NCBI GenBank assembly: GCA_964020155.1
Contig: OZ026562.1
Span: 2,647,501 to 2,711,500 of the forward strand
Source of the DNA: Chondrilla cf. caribensis
Taxonomy: Eukaryota; Porifera; Demospongiae; Chondrillida; Chondrillidae
Reading direction: 5' to 3'
DNA: 64,000 bases
A program made the position numbers and the translations under genes. Positions 1-12,500 of this stretch are shown piece by piece (positions within the stretch are counted from its first letter, which is position 1; every line of letters begins with the position of its first letter). The notes beneath the pieces were generated by a model. It was not told the DNA's origin, searched no databases, and saw nothing but the letters and a program-made list of their open reading frames with translations.

Positions 1-192
1 CCGGTGCTCCGCCCTGCCCCGCCTTACTGCCCCACCCCAGCCAACTGCTATAGCTGGATACTCGGGAAACAACAGCCGAGGTCAAAGCAGTCGTTAGGGC
101 ACTCACGACCTCTGTCATGTAGATCGAGCTGGCATCCTGTGTAGCAAGGAGCAGGCCGTGTTCATGGACAGTCACCAAGCATGCACACACAT

Positions 193-262
<70 letters not shown>

Positions 263-3200
263 TGGAGACATTGTAGAGAGCCACCATGGGTTGGCTGCCC
301 ACAGCTATGACTTTTCGGTCAATGGGTACAACGCCTCTTAGTGTGGCATCAGCACCTTTGACCTTACTCAACTGCGATAGCTGATCAAACACTGGTGCCG
401 GGGAGGACACTGGAACCAAAGACAATCACAGAGAATTCAACACACCTCAAGAAATGAGCTACATGAGCCACATGAGACACATGAGCCACATGAGCCACGA
501 GCCACATGAGCCACATGAGACACATGAGCCATATGAGCCACGAGCCACATGAGCCATATGAGACATATAAGACACATGAGCCATGAACATGAGACACATG
601 AGACACATGAGACACATGAGACACATGAGACACATGAGCTACATGAGCTACATGAGCTACGTGAATCACATGAGACATACGTATAAGACACATGAGCCAT
701 GAGCCACAGTAGACACATGAGCCACGAGACACATGAGGCATGAGACACATGAGCTACATGAGACACATGAGCTATATGACATGAGACACATGGCCCATGA
801 GCCACATGAGCTACATGAGACACATGAGCTATATGACATGAGACACATGAGCCACATGAGCCACGAGGCAAGAGATACATGAGCTACATGAGACACATGA
901 GTCACATAAGACATATGAGCCATGAGACACATGAGCCATGAGCTACGAGGCATGAGACACATGAGGCACATGAGCCACTGATTGCAACATCTTGTTGACA
1001 TTTTCAGTAAAATTAACAACAGGTTTCAACTGTGATTGTACATATTACCGTATAGCAGAAAATTTTCACGGGACAAAATTTTTGCAGATTTCGCGCTTGG
1101 CCTAACATCTGTGAAAATTTTATCTGCGAATTAAGGCGTTCTCGTTGTTCTATCACACAATTGTGGCCAGCATCTGCAAACATTTTATCCATGAATTTTC
1201 ATTTTTGGAGCCATTTGCGAAAATTTTGTCCCGTGAAAATCATATGGTATGTTTCAGTCTGTACTGTGTGTCCTGGCTGGATACCACACCAGCTGTCCAT
1301 AATGAATTCAAAAATTCACTAGTTAATACACTTCACAGATTCACATATGTACTGTATGTATTTCTACACACAAGGTTTGCATGTACACCACATTACTAAA
1401 GTACATCCTGTACATTAGGTCTGTATGTACAAAATGTACGCACGTACAGTACATCCTGTACATGAGGTTTGTATGTACAAAATGTATGCACGTACAGTAC
1501 AGTCTGTACATGAGGTTTGTATGTACAAATTGTACAAACGTACACTTAGCATACATGCCATACCAAGAACAGAGGTCTTACCTAAACTGGCTACATCGCA
1601 GGTCTCTGCTTGTTGCTGAAGATGCCACTTCTTGTACACCAAACTGGGTAGCTCCAGCTGTTCACCTGAAACATCAGCAGCATTGCACGCACTGTGAGCT
1701 ACTGCTCATGAAGTATTTGAAGCAACCACACATACTGTACATTGATAAACATCAGATACTTAGAAGACATGTAAACCGAAAATTTGTTTAGACATGAACT
1801 GTAACTATAGGATATACATGATTCAATATACATCATATAATAATAATAATCATCATCACTAGTCTTCATAAGCCAAAAAGGCCCTTAGACCTCTTGATTT
1901 TTTTTTCCCAATTAATGGCAAATTATTGAATGATAAATTTTAATTTAAATTAATAGCAACTAAACAGGAGGTGACAACAATGCAGATCTAAGTTTCATAG
2001 CATTATGTATGTACTTTGCTGAACGCCAAATCAAGTTTTCGTTGGTGGAAGTTAATATGTAAATAAATTTATCTGTCGATGATAGGTACCCAAAACAAAA
2101 GTTGGTTGTGCTTACTGTAACAAGCATATTGTGTCTCAAGTGTGAAAGTCTTGGGCATGCATGTGATTAAAAAGTGAGGCTCGTCCTCAACACCTTTAAG
2201 ATTGCATAGTGTACAAAGTCTCTCTTGGGGGGAGTTGGGGGGTGAGTGTGGCGACTGCTTTCAATTAGGAGGGTATGGTTACTTATTCTTGATAGCAGTT
2301 AGATATTTTTCCATGTTGTGGAGAGGTTGCTTTAGCAGTCATATATATGCTCAAAATATACACAGGATATGCAGATACAGTACAACAGAATACATATGCA
2401 TGTACATACATATATATATACACATGCATGTGTACACTACAAACAGGACATACAGATTTGGTGCTGTGGTATACACGGTCACAACTGACACGTACTATTG
2501 TCCAGTAGATTCTTGTCAAAGCACTCCTTGACACACTGCACCACACTGGGCCCACTGACCACACACACAACCGTCTGATACAGGACAACCAACTCGTCCT
2601 ATTGAAGGTGAAGACAGCTGTGATAATCAAAATAGGATCCACCAGTGCTGACACAAACTTTACAAGGGTTACTATTCACATCATGTCTTGCAGTGAACAT
2701 GGTAGATTTGTATTCAGTATGGCTGGGCTTGCTGGGTGCTACTTGGATGATGGTTCCCATACAAGGTGAGGCCTGCTTGATCCTCATACACATGTATGTA
2801 CATACAGTACACACAGTACATACAGTACATACAGTACATGCAGTACATACAGTACATGCAGTACATACAGTGCATACAGTACATACAGTGCATACAGTAG
2901 GCAATAATGAGTATTGTGGCAGTTAAGGTCTGGACTCTGGAGACACACAGGGTGTAGTGGTAGGAAAGATGGAGTCTCTAATTCACTAAACCAGGGTGCA
3001 GTGTGTTCATGAAAAGTGATAAAAGTCAAGGAAAGGCCAGCATCTCATTGCTATGTTTTGTTTATGAAACACTAATATTACAACATATGTACATGCAGTA
3101 TGTAATAGCTAAAGTACCTCTCCAGAAGCTGTAGCGGATATACTTTTACTATTTACTTTGCCCTCGGTATCAATTAGGCAAAGGTGTCTGCATCCACTAC

Positions 3201-6112
3201 AGCTTCTCGAGAGGTACTTCAGTTATTATATGGTATGTTGCATCAATCAGTTACTATTAATTTTGAAAGCACACCTTTGGTTGAGCAAAGATTACGTAGT
3301 AGAGGTGTGAATAGGAAATAATCAATTATCCACAATGTAATATCAAATGAAGTGTGCGTACATCAGGGAAGTGTGCACACATCACGAATGTGTGCACTGC
3401 TTTTCCTTTGAAGTCGCCCACGCATATGTACACATACATGTATTTGAGGTTTAAAGTACATGAATGTGTGCTCTGTAGGTACGTATGTACGTGTGTACAG
3501 TTGCATAGTAATCAGATTCACATCAAGACATGCGGCCATAGCTACCACATTGTACAGTACATCACCAGTCCCTTTAGGTACGAATACATACGCATACAGT
3601 CCCAGTTCACAAGATACACTGTATGAGTACTGAATACAGTGCTAAGTGAGTACCTGGGTTAGTACATACTTCTGGTTAGTGAGTACACTTCACTCAGTCC
3701 CTAGTTTATGTACACTATGTCAACCAACACTGATAGCAAGTATCCCTGATAATAAGTACATATCAGGTGTGCCCTTCAAGGTACTTACTGAGCAAGTTAA
3801 ACTGCACCACATAAACATGTTTAGTTACTGTAGACCCCATGTAGTACAGGTCGTACCTGTTTCACTACATTCGCGCCGTGCTGCAACGGGATGGAATAAG
3901 TCAACTTTCTGATCTTTTCCTTGTGCAATTGATGAGAGAAAATCAGTGTACCATTCTAACATGAGAGAAAAAACAAGTGGTAAATACACAAAACTACTGA
4001 GTATAGACTTACGCTGTACGCTGCAGGATACTAGTGCACAGTGTGCATGAAATATATGCAGGAAGTAAGTGCAATATGTGGAGAGTATGTTCTTCTCAAT
4101 GCATTTAATGCATGCAAGATATGTCTGTCTTGGTGTGAGAATCACATTCATCTGATTCCTCAATTAGCCAAATACAGGTCAATTCAATCAGTACAGATGC
4201 ACACACGTACATACATACGTGGAGCTCAAAAGAAAGTTACCTTGGATAAAATGGCTTTCAACTTGAATTTTGTCAGAGTTGTAAACATTCTTTTGAACAT
4301 ATATGTGTACGTGGAGACTACCCTTCAATTCCAAACAAATTCCCGACATTAAACCTTGTACAGTAGAACCTCTCTATAAAGGACACATTGGGACCAGGTA
4401 ACTTGTCCACTGTAGAGAGGTTGTCCACTCTTCAGAGGTGAATAATGTATTAGCACTATAGTAAAATCTATTTTTGGTGTCTTACAGAGTGCCCTTTGTG
4501 GGGAGGTAATTTCTATGGTGTCCTTTATTGGGAGAGTCCTTTAATAGAGGTTCCACTTTATCTAACACATACGTACCTACGGAGTTACACAGGTGACTGC
4601 GAACTCATAGGTTTGTAAAATCATAACTAGAGTGTACACAAGAGGTTATACACACACTCAAATACACGTCCTGTAGTTATCCACATGGTAATGTGCACAA
4701 CAAGCACACTGAACTAACTTCACGATAAAACCGAAGGATTCCATCATCAAAACCAGCAACTAGTACATTGACCACTTCTCCTCTACCCTCCCACACTAGA
4801 GGTAGCACAGCAATAGTGGTTGGTGTGGGACGGGGGACATCTGGTGCCCGCACCACTGCCAGCAGCCCCTCCCACACTGTCCCGTACATGTATCCTAGCT
4901 TCTGGTCCCGATAACCTGCAGGAGAACAGATTGGGGCAGATAGAAAGATTTCACTGTATGAATATAAAAATCATCACAGCATAGTTAATTTAAACAAAAT
5001 CCAGATTAAATTTCTCACATCTTGAGGCCATACACACACATTCACATGTGTATGTACCCCCCCCCCCCCCCCCCCCCACCATCACCACCAATTCTACTGC
5101 ATACACAGAGAGTAATAGACACGAACCTTCCATTCTCAGCAGCTGTGCTTTGTATCCAGACACCAGGAGGACCAGCTTCATACATGGGGACATGGCAACA
5201 AGACACTGATCGTCAGCCTAAGGGGTTTAGACAGAGGAATGTGGTACCTTGAGGTTAAGGGTGGATTCTCTAGGGTGTTGGTGGCACCTCAAGGTCAAAG
5301 GTCAGCAAACATCAAATATAAAATATCCACTTAAAACCAATGTATAAACATAAGACATTCAAATATAATAATATATACACCATGTACTGTATGTATACGG
5401 ATAAACACAAATTTGGGACACTGTATAAAGCTACAGCAGGCAGCACACTGTAAGTAGGCCTGCAAAATGATAGCCTTTCTTCAAGAATTGCACAGATGCC
5501 CAACAATCATTCAACCACACAAGTAATAATATCTCTAAACAATCAATGATTCGGTTGTACAGTACTTATAATATACATTTGAATATTTGTAGTATGTAAC
5601 TACAGTAAACATTAGAGAATGCCTCCTCTCTGAGGTGCTAGGCTCGAGGTACTCCATCCTGGCCTACAAACGTCTGTATGAATGCATGGTGGGACTATTT
5701 AACTTATTTTTAATTGAAAAATTATCAATATCGGTAGTAGCATCATTACTGACATATTTGCTATTATTCTTTCACAGGACAGGGTTATATTTACATTTTC
5801 ATTGTTATTTTCGTATTTGTACTATTCATTTGTAGTAGACCACTCGGTTAGTGGCTTACCAAGTCAAATAAGATATCCAATCATATTCCATCATGCACAA
5901 AGTTTAACATAACGCCGTAATCATCCTTTAATATTAATATAACAAACCTCCTTTACGCCCTTTTCTTTACCACTTTCATCCTTTCCCAGTAAAGTGTACG
6001 AAAGTGTGGAAGAAACCAAACCAGGAGACAAAACGCCGCGGGATACGATTTCTGCCTCCATTTTTACGTAGGGTAATCCCCCAATTGGACTATCCAACAT
6101 TAATACTGACAC
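1..6112 (-). CDS. RAB3GAP2: RAB3GAP2-like Rab3 GTPase-activating complex, non-catalytic subunit (5' part; runs off left edge)
   Basis: Nine exons read on the minus strand keep one open phase: 5948-6112 (tentative first exon), 5127-5217, 4719-4915, 3857-3880 (24 nt), 2659-2772 (tentative), 2496-2598, 1582-1665, 261-409 and 1-136 (continues beyond the window). Recognisable stretches follow the order of the vertebrate protein's N-terminal region: QCLVAMSP, VLVAGFDDGILRFYRE, DELVVLYQTVV, PSLVYKKWHLQQ, KVIAVGSQPMVALY, then SALTTALTSAVV and SSWLGWGSK. In the family this subunit pairs with RAB3GAP1 to regulate Rab3 and Rab18 in membrane traffic. Only about 300 codons are present. The N-terminal acidic/Trp region of the vertebrate protein is not evident, and exon 1 has no clear similarity; it is included because its donor phase fits. 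The exon order and motif matches are seen in the sequence; the name is inference from remembered family sequence. Confidence 0.72.
191..260. repeat. (CA)n microsatellite abutting a splice donor
   Basis: This is a nearly pure CA run. Read on the minus strand it is (GT)n and starts exactly after the AAG that ends the RAB3GAP2-like exon 261-409, so the repeat itself supplies the intron's GTGTGT donor. Confidence 0.9.
455..985. repeat. Minisatellite of short CACATGAG-type units
   Basis: About 530 bp of degenerate 9-12-bp units (variants of cacatgagc and cacatgagac). It lies in a RAB3GAP2-like intron. Open frames through it are low-complexity His/Val/Ser/Cys repeats and are not genes. Confidence 0.9.
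1046..1249. mobile_element. MITE, TACCGTATAGC family, diverged copy
   Basis: About 204 bp. The left end TACCGTATAGCAGAAAATTT is followed by a body rich in AATTTT and CGCGAA-like words, and the right end ccgtgaaaatcatatggta is a decayed inverted copy. The better-preserved relative is at 36016-36224. No coding capacity is seen. It is intronic in the RAB3GAP2-like gene. Confidence 0.75.
1395..1545. repeat. Tandem repeat, about 48 bp unit, three copies
   Basis: Three consecutive units of the form tacannctgtacatnaggt followed by ctgtatgtacaaaatgtac and cacgtacag. It lies between RAB3GAP2-like exons. Short ORFs here are repeat artefacts. Confidence 0.8.
1843..1910. mobile_element. LINE 3'-end remnant
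   Basis: The sequence ataataataataatcatcat then cataagccaaaaaggccctt resembles, inverted, the 3' flank of the LINE fragment near 33110-33150 (gaagccaaaacggcccttga). This suggests a short 5'-truncated retrotransposon tail. No protein is left. Confidence 0.4.
2800..2905. repeat. ACATACAGT tandem array
   Basis: About 11 units of acatacagt/acatgcagt lie immediately beside the tentative RAB3GAP2-like exon 2659-2772, on its upstream (acceptor) side. Confidence 0.85.
3113..3218. repeat. Short inverted-repeat element
   Basis: The arms agtacctctccagaagctgt and acagcttctcgagaggtact continue to about 27 bp each and bracket an AT-rich centre. It is probably a tiny MITE in an intron of the RAB3GAP2-like gene. 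Confidence 0.7.
4361..4557. mobile_element. MITE, CAGTRGAACCTCTCTATAAA family (copy 1)
   Basis: The inverted ends cagtagaacctctctataaa and tttaatagaggttccact are flanked by TA. The body aaaggacacattgggaccag is shared with copies at 8941-9127 and 27711-27911. CAGT ends with a TA target fit a Tc1/mariner-pogo (Tigger-like) non-autonomous element. Confidence 0.8.
5057..5078. repeat. Homopolymer C tract
   Basis: An uninterrupted run of about 20 C lies in the intron between the RAB3GAP2-like exons 5127-5217 and 4719-4915. Confidence 0.9.
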
Positions 6113-6515
6113 TACCCCTATGTTAGCATATTAATTGCAGAGCCTCCAGGTGTCGCAAGAACTCAGGATCTGATAGAAAGGAGAATGCAAAACGCTGGGT
6201 TAGTACTGCCGTCTACTCCTCTTGTGCGAATTGGGTGTATTGTTTTGTAAAACTTTATGAAGTGACCTAGTATTTTGCAGTATTGTATATTTAATTTGTC
6301 GGGGCTTCAATCTTATCAGATCCTGGCGTTATTGGATCTGTATTTTTATAAATTTTGAGGTTCTGTTAGTAATAAAAGTAAGGAACGAGCAAGTTATTAT
6401 AGCCAGTAGGTGTTAAGATATGGAAGAGGAGTAATGGTACTCAAGGCTCCATCCTCTTTCTAATGAATGCTCACTGACTGACTTCGATTGTTGACCTGTT
6501 GACAATCCCAGTAGG
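6113..6515. promoter_or_regulatory. Shared 5' region between RAB3GAP2-like and HSDL2
   Basis: About 400 bp separates the two start codons, which point away from each other. This suggests a bidirectional promoter. I see no clear TATA box. The left limit depends on the tentative first exon of the RAB3GAP2-like gene. Confidence 0.4.
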
Positions 6516-9500
6516 ATGTTGGCTGGACGGACTTTATTCATAACTGGTGCCAGTCGAGGCATTGGTAAGGCCATTGCACTGAGGGCAGCCCAAGACGGAG
6601 CCAACATTGTGATTGCGGCAAAGACCGCGGAAGCCCATCCAAAGCTACCTGGAACCATATACACAGCTGCTCAAGAGAGTGAGTAGGGACAGTACCTGTC
6701 AATATGTACTTGAGGTGTACAGTGGAACCTCTATTACAAACACACTGGGTGAAAGACATAGTAGAAATCACTTCTCTACTAACGACACCTTTTGATGTAC
6801 CATAATGGACTTTCCTATTATGCTAGGACATTTTTACCTCTGGAGAATTGAAAACCTCTCCACAGTGAGCATAATGACTGGTTCCATGTGTGTCAGTCAT
6901 TAAAGAGGTTGCACTGTGGTGGCAATCAGTACATTGTGTCTTGGATGGTTTGAGTAAGGCAGTGTGTGAATTGTTAAAACCATAGATAGATACATAAAGA
7001 GTATCTAGTAAATCATTTACGTACATGGTGAAACTTATGTTGTTCATTGTCAGCTCCAGTACTACCTTCAGGGATAGAAGGATAAAGTACGTACATTGGT
7101 GTTGCTTATGAAATACAGTGGAACCTGTCTAATGTGGTCACTATGGGACCTCGTGTACAGTGGAACCAGTCTAATGTGGTCACTATGGAACCTCGTGTAC
7201 AGTGGAACCTGTCTAATGTGATCACCTGTGGGACCTCATGTACAGTGGAACCTGTCTAATGTGATCACCTGTGGGACCTCGTGTACAGTGGAACCTGTCT
7301 AATGTGGTCACCTGTGGGACCTCATGTACAGTGGAACCTGTCTAATGTGATCACCTGTGGGACCTCATGTACAGTGGAACCTGTCTAATGTGATCACCTG
7401 TGGGACCTCATGTACAGTGGAACCTGTCTAATGTGGTCACCTTTTTGGAACTCATTTATTTGGTTGTATTGGACAGGTGGGTGTATTATTGAGATTTTAA
7501 TGTAGAGCAACAATATGGCAGATATGTATTTCAGGACTATATCAGGTAACTAAGTTGACAGGTGACCACTTTGGAAAAGGTGACCGCTACTGACAGGTGA
7601 CCAATTTAGACGGGTGACCATCCTAAAGAGGTGGCTGTTCATACAGGTTCTGTGACATACCTAACCCTTTACATAGTCTGTGTGTCTGGCCTTAAATCTG
7701 AGCTAGTGTCATTTGTGAATACTTTGACAATGATCTCCCATGCATGAGTACTGTTCGAACTTTTTACATACTATTATTGCGATTGATATGTCAATGCATA
7801 TAGGTCGTTTTCTCATAGTCATTATGTTAGGTACAGTAGAGACATGTCAGGACAAACTGTAAGGGAGCCACAATATCAGTTCTTGTTATAACTTGTTTTT
7901 CTTATCAGGATTTGCTTACTATATTTCAACTACTACAGAAAACCAAATAATGCTCAAAATTGGTTTGTATTGAACAGCATTTCTCTTAAGGGTGGTTGTC
8001 TTAATGACATTTTACTGCACTTGTTGTACCGGTCTGTGATCGCTTCACCTTGTCACATGTTTCTTGCATGATTTGTGCAGTTGAGTCTGTAGGAGGGAAG
8101 TGCCTCCCTTGCATTGTCGACATACGATATGAAGAACAAGTTGCCAAAGCCGTTGACCAAGCTGTGGATAAGTTTGGTGGAATAGATGTTGTTGTAAATA
8201 ATGCAAGTGCCATTAGTCTCACTGGAACGGCAAGCACTTCCATGAAAAAGTACGTTCGGTACATGTCTTATAAATCTTGTCTCAAACTATATATGTTCAT
8301 CTCAGCACTGTAGCATGTAACACTCCAAACACCTGAAGGTATACAGAGATAGTTGTTACTTAGTTTGGTTGAAATCCTGACTTTGTTCCCTGGATTTATA
8401 TAGTAAAATCTAGCAAAGGATTTGTAAGCCATGCAGTAATGGGCTCTCAGTATTCCAATATGAAGTGGACTCTGTTTGATTGTAGTCCTGTTCCTAGACC
8501 CTTTGTTCACGATCCCTGAATGATGTAATCACCTCCACCTTGAACTGGTTTTGTTGTTGTGGTGGTGGTTGCTTATGCCAAAATCCTCCCATGGTGTCCT
8601 GTCAACCAGCCACTGTTTGATGTAATTTGTACCCGCTTTGTGTCACTACTTGTTACGTACTATTGTGGTTATACTCTCTTTCTAGATTCGATTTGATGAT
8701 GGGAGTGAATGCTCGTGGAACCTTCCTAGTGTGAGTGCTGCTGTAGCCCAATGTGCACATATGGAACACTCACAGTGGCACACACTTAACATGCCTCAAT
8801 TGGTTTGAACGATTTATGGCCCGTTATCCATTCTAGCATAATTCCTATTTCACCTCCATATACGTGTACAAACGTACTTCAGTCATACTGAAATTATAGT
8901 CAGTTTCAGTTAATTCTGGCGGATTACCATGTTGAGCATACAGTGGAACCTCTCTATAAAGGACACATTGGGACCAGGTGGTGAAAATGTATTAGCACAG
9001 GTTCAGAGGTGAAAATGTATTAGCACTATAGGAAAATCTATTTTTGGTGCCTTACAGAGTGTCCTTTGTAGGGAGGTAATTTCTATGGTGTCCTTTATTG
9101 GGAGAGTCCTTTAATAGAGGTTCTACTATATCACAGTGTGAGATAATAAGCAGGTGCTACTGTACAACTAAGATTTGTCTACCCTATTCTGTGCATGTAT
9201 GAACTATGTAATATGTACATACGTAATTCCCTTAGTAACTGTTGCCAATGCAATATGTTGGTTATTGTGTAGTTGCTGTAGGTTAGTACTAGTCTAGCAT
9301 AACTCAGACCAAAATTGCCTTTTTGAATTCGAATTCAAAATCAAATTTGCCAGGAATATGAAGGGGATGAGTATGGCCATGTAAGACTAGGTCAGTATAT
9401 TAGATGTGGTGATGCTAGACTTTATTAGGAACTTACAAACATGCGTATTGGTTGGTTCAATATCTCTGACTGTGACCACCGAAAATGTCAAATTCATGTT

Positions 9501-12500
9501 GAAAATAGCTGATGTGGTGTCATTCGTGAGGGACATATGAAGTGTTGTTTGGTAATGTGTACAACAGAAACAGTGTAGAATGTGGTCAGCAAGTGATGTT
9601 TACGGTGACTGGGACAGCTTCCTTCAAAATTTGGGTAAACAAAGTACCGTTTCTCTCATCTGATAATATTATCCAACTTTGTAGTTTTGACTGATGTGGG
9701 ATCTAGTGTTGGGTATCACAGATATGCTAAATCTGACACACGATAATTGTCTGTTGTGAACATATTAGATTATCACAATTATTGAACGGTAGACAATGAA
9801 AAGGTTATCAGTTTGAGTGAGGATATTTGCTAGATAACAGTAAGAGTCCTCTACGCAACTTACATTAACTCACAGTAGATATATATCATGATTGGAACAT
9901 TGGATTGGCACAATATTATCCTATGATTGTGTCCAATGATAATTGTGATGTAAACTTTCATGACGATGTGATAATTGTCCATCCCAGATATCACAATTAA
10001 TGTGATTATTGAATAATTGCCAGACACTAGTTGGATTACTGTCAATTGGAGTCAGTCTACACTGTAATGTTATCTCTATTATACATTGCCCTCTAACGTC
10101 GTATATTTCAATCATTTCAACCTGTTTCCACTGCTATGTGATCGCTCAAGAACTACCTGGTCCCCCTATCTATGCCGTAGCAATCATGAGCCTCTACCAA
10201 ATTATACGTATATGTATGTGTACATGATGTATTATCCTAATCTTCATGATGCATGTACATGCCTTTACTATGACGATGAACGTCGTATACGTATACATAA
10301 TATTATTATTGTATTCCCACAATCAGTCAAGAAAGCACTCAAACTATGTGTGCAGAATGTGTAAAAATGGCTACTGTTTGCAGCACACATATTATTTGTG
10401 ATATATCTAAATATCACTTGATATTTATAAGTATCCACTAATGTTTATTAAATGTCCATCAATATTTACATATATCAACTGATATTTATTATATATCAGT
10501 GGATATTTATTAAATATCGGTTGATATTTATACAAATATCAATGGATGTATATTAGATATCAGTTAATATTAAAAATGTTAATGGATATACTGAATAATA
10601 AATATCAGTTGATATATGTAAATATCGATGGATATTTAATAAATATCATTTGATATTTATGAATATCAAATAATATTTAGATATATAACATATAATATTA
10701 TGTTGTACACAAACAACTCCCCATACAAACTTTGGTTCCTGCTGTGAATAACAAGTTTACATTGTCCTTAATCATATTCATTGTTGTAGTGTAGTCAGGC
10801 AAGGAAGGCAGCCAGGTTGTGCATACATACCCAAGTTCAGTCAGTCACACGAATCATATTATGAGATAGTGTAGTAATGAATTTACTTAAAGTATTATGA
10901 ATATGATTGATGACTAGACCCCTTGTCTTATCCCCGGGGGGTTCAAAAGTGTAGCCACAGAGAGGGGGTCCTCACCCCTTTCCAGATACACATCACATTA
11001 GCAGTACATGTACACGTCAATTGGGGGTGCAGTTGGCTTATGAGGATGACAGTTATACCAAATTATGGGTCCTGGTTTGTTCCCTGCACCCCCCTGCCAA
11101 CGCATGTGAAGACCCAAAGAGAAGACCAAGGCCAACAAACACTGAATAAAGACACTTTTATGTAACTATTAGATGTTGAAATGTAGCCTTCAAAGCTAAA
11201 GGCCTCCCCACATTGAAATAAGATTCCAAACCATGTGTATTTTCGTATTTGTTACACTAGCTGGTGACTATTGAGGTATTACTTCCTGTGCCCTGTTCAG
11301 GTCCAAGCTATGCCTCCCTCACCTCATGAAGAGCCCCAACCCTCACATTCTCAACATCAGTCCTCCACTCAACATGGACCCAGTGTGGTTCCAATATCAC
11401 TGCGGTAATGGACACAAACTATGCAATAGTCATTCATGATAGAAAATATTTACACAGATCCAACATGTGTTTACAAGAGGTTCTATCCCTCTTTACTCTA
11501 TGTACCTCAAGCCTACACAATGGCCAAATATGGCATGTCCATGTGTGCATTGGGAATGACAGAAGAGTTTAGACCTCACGGGATTGCTGTCAATGCTCTC
11601 TGGCCACAGACTGGTATGTTGGACTGATGGTCTTCATCATTACATCAACTGTTGTTTGTTTATGTACGCAAACATAAAACACTATGTGTACATGTACGTA
11701 TGTATTATATGTCATATTACCTTGAGGAAGGATTCACCCAGCCTGAGGTGTTCCATAAAAGGATCCATTCCCTGTGATTCTGTCCTAAAGGTGATATAAA
11801 TAACATGTATCCTGATTGGCCACTTGCTGACTTTCTGTGGATAATCGATTAATCATTTGTCACATCCTGGGATCTCAGCATACATAGGACATGTATCTCT
11901 GTCGGTCTCTTTGATGTTGCCACCAATCAGGATACATGTACATACATTCATACATACGTATACACACAGTATGTAGTATACGTATGCATATACATAATAC
12001 AGTAGAAACTGCTTAACAAGAAGTCCACGGAACAATGTATTTTATTTCTTGTTAACAGTATTTCTTACTACACATTACCTACGTATGTACGTACATACAT
12101 ACATGTACATAGGTAATGTGAACTTAGGTACTAGCGCTATATATTTGTGTTTACCTGTGTCTTTGCACTATTGAATGGGGAGAATAGGATAGGATTGTTC
12201 CCATTGTTGTCTATTTCCTTGTTATGAAAGCATAGTTCATGAGAAAAATTCAAGGGGGACAGCGTACATATGTGTATAGTACAAAAGTCTAAAGATAGTG
12301 CACATACATAATGCATAATATTATGTATAATATGTATTGTGTGCATTTATGGTGCAGACCTGATGGAATTAAGGGTTTGAAACTGCTTTTTATCTTTTGA
12401 ACTGTCCAAATCTGAAATCTTTCAATTTTGACCAGTTTGATCTTAACCTTGAGAGTTGTCTCTTTGATGGCTGTCTCCTCGAGGCTTGATACCAGTGCTA

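Noticed and set aside
437..1019. Several His/Val/Ser/Cys-rich ORFs
   Set aside because: They are translations of the CACATGAG minisatellite in an intron.
9703..10032. Possible MITE with CTAGTGTTGGGTATC / CCAGACACTAG ends
   Set aside because: The inverted match is short and imperfect and no target duplication was found; too weak to list.
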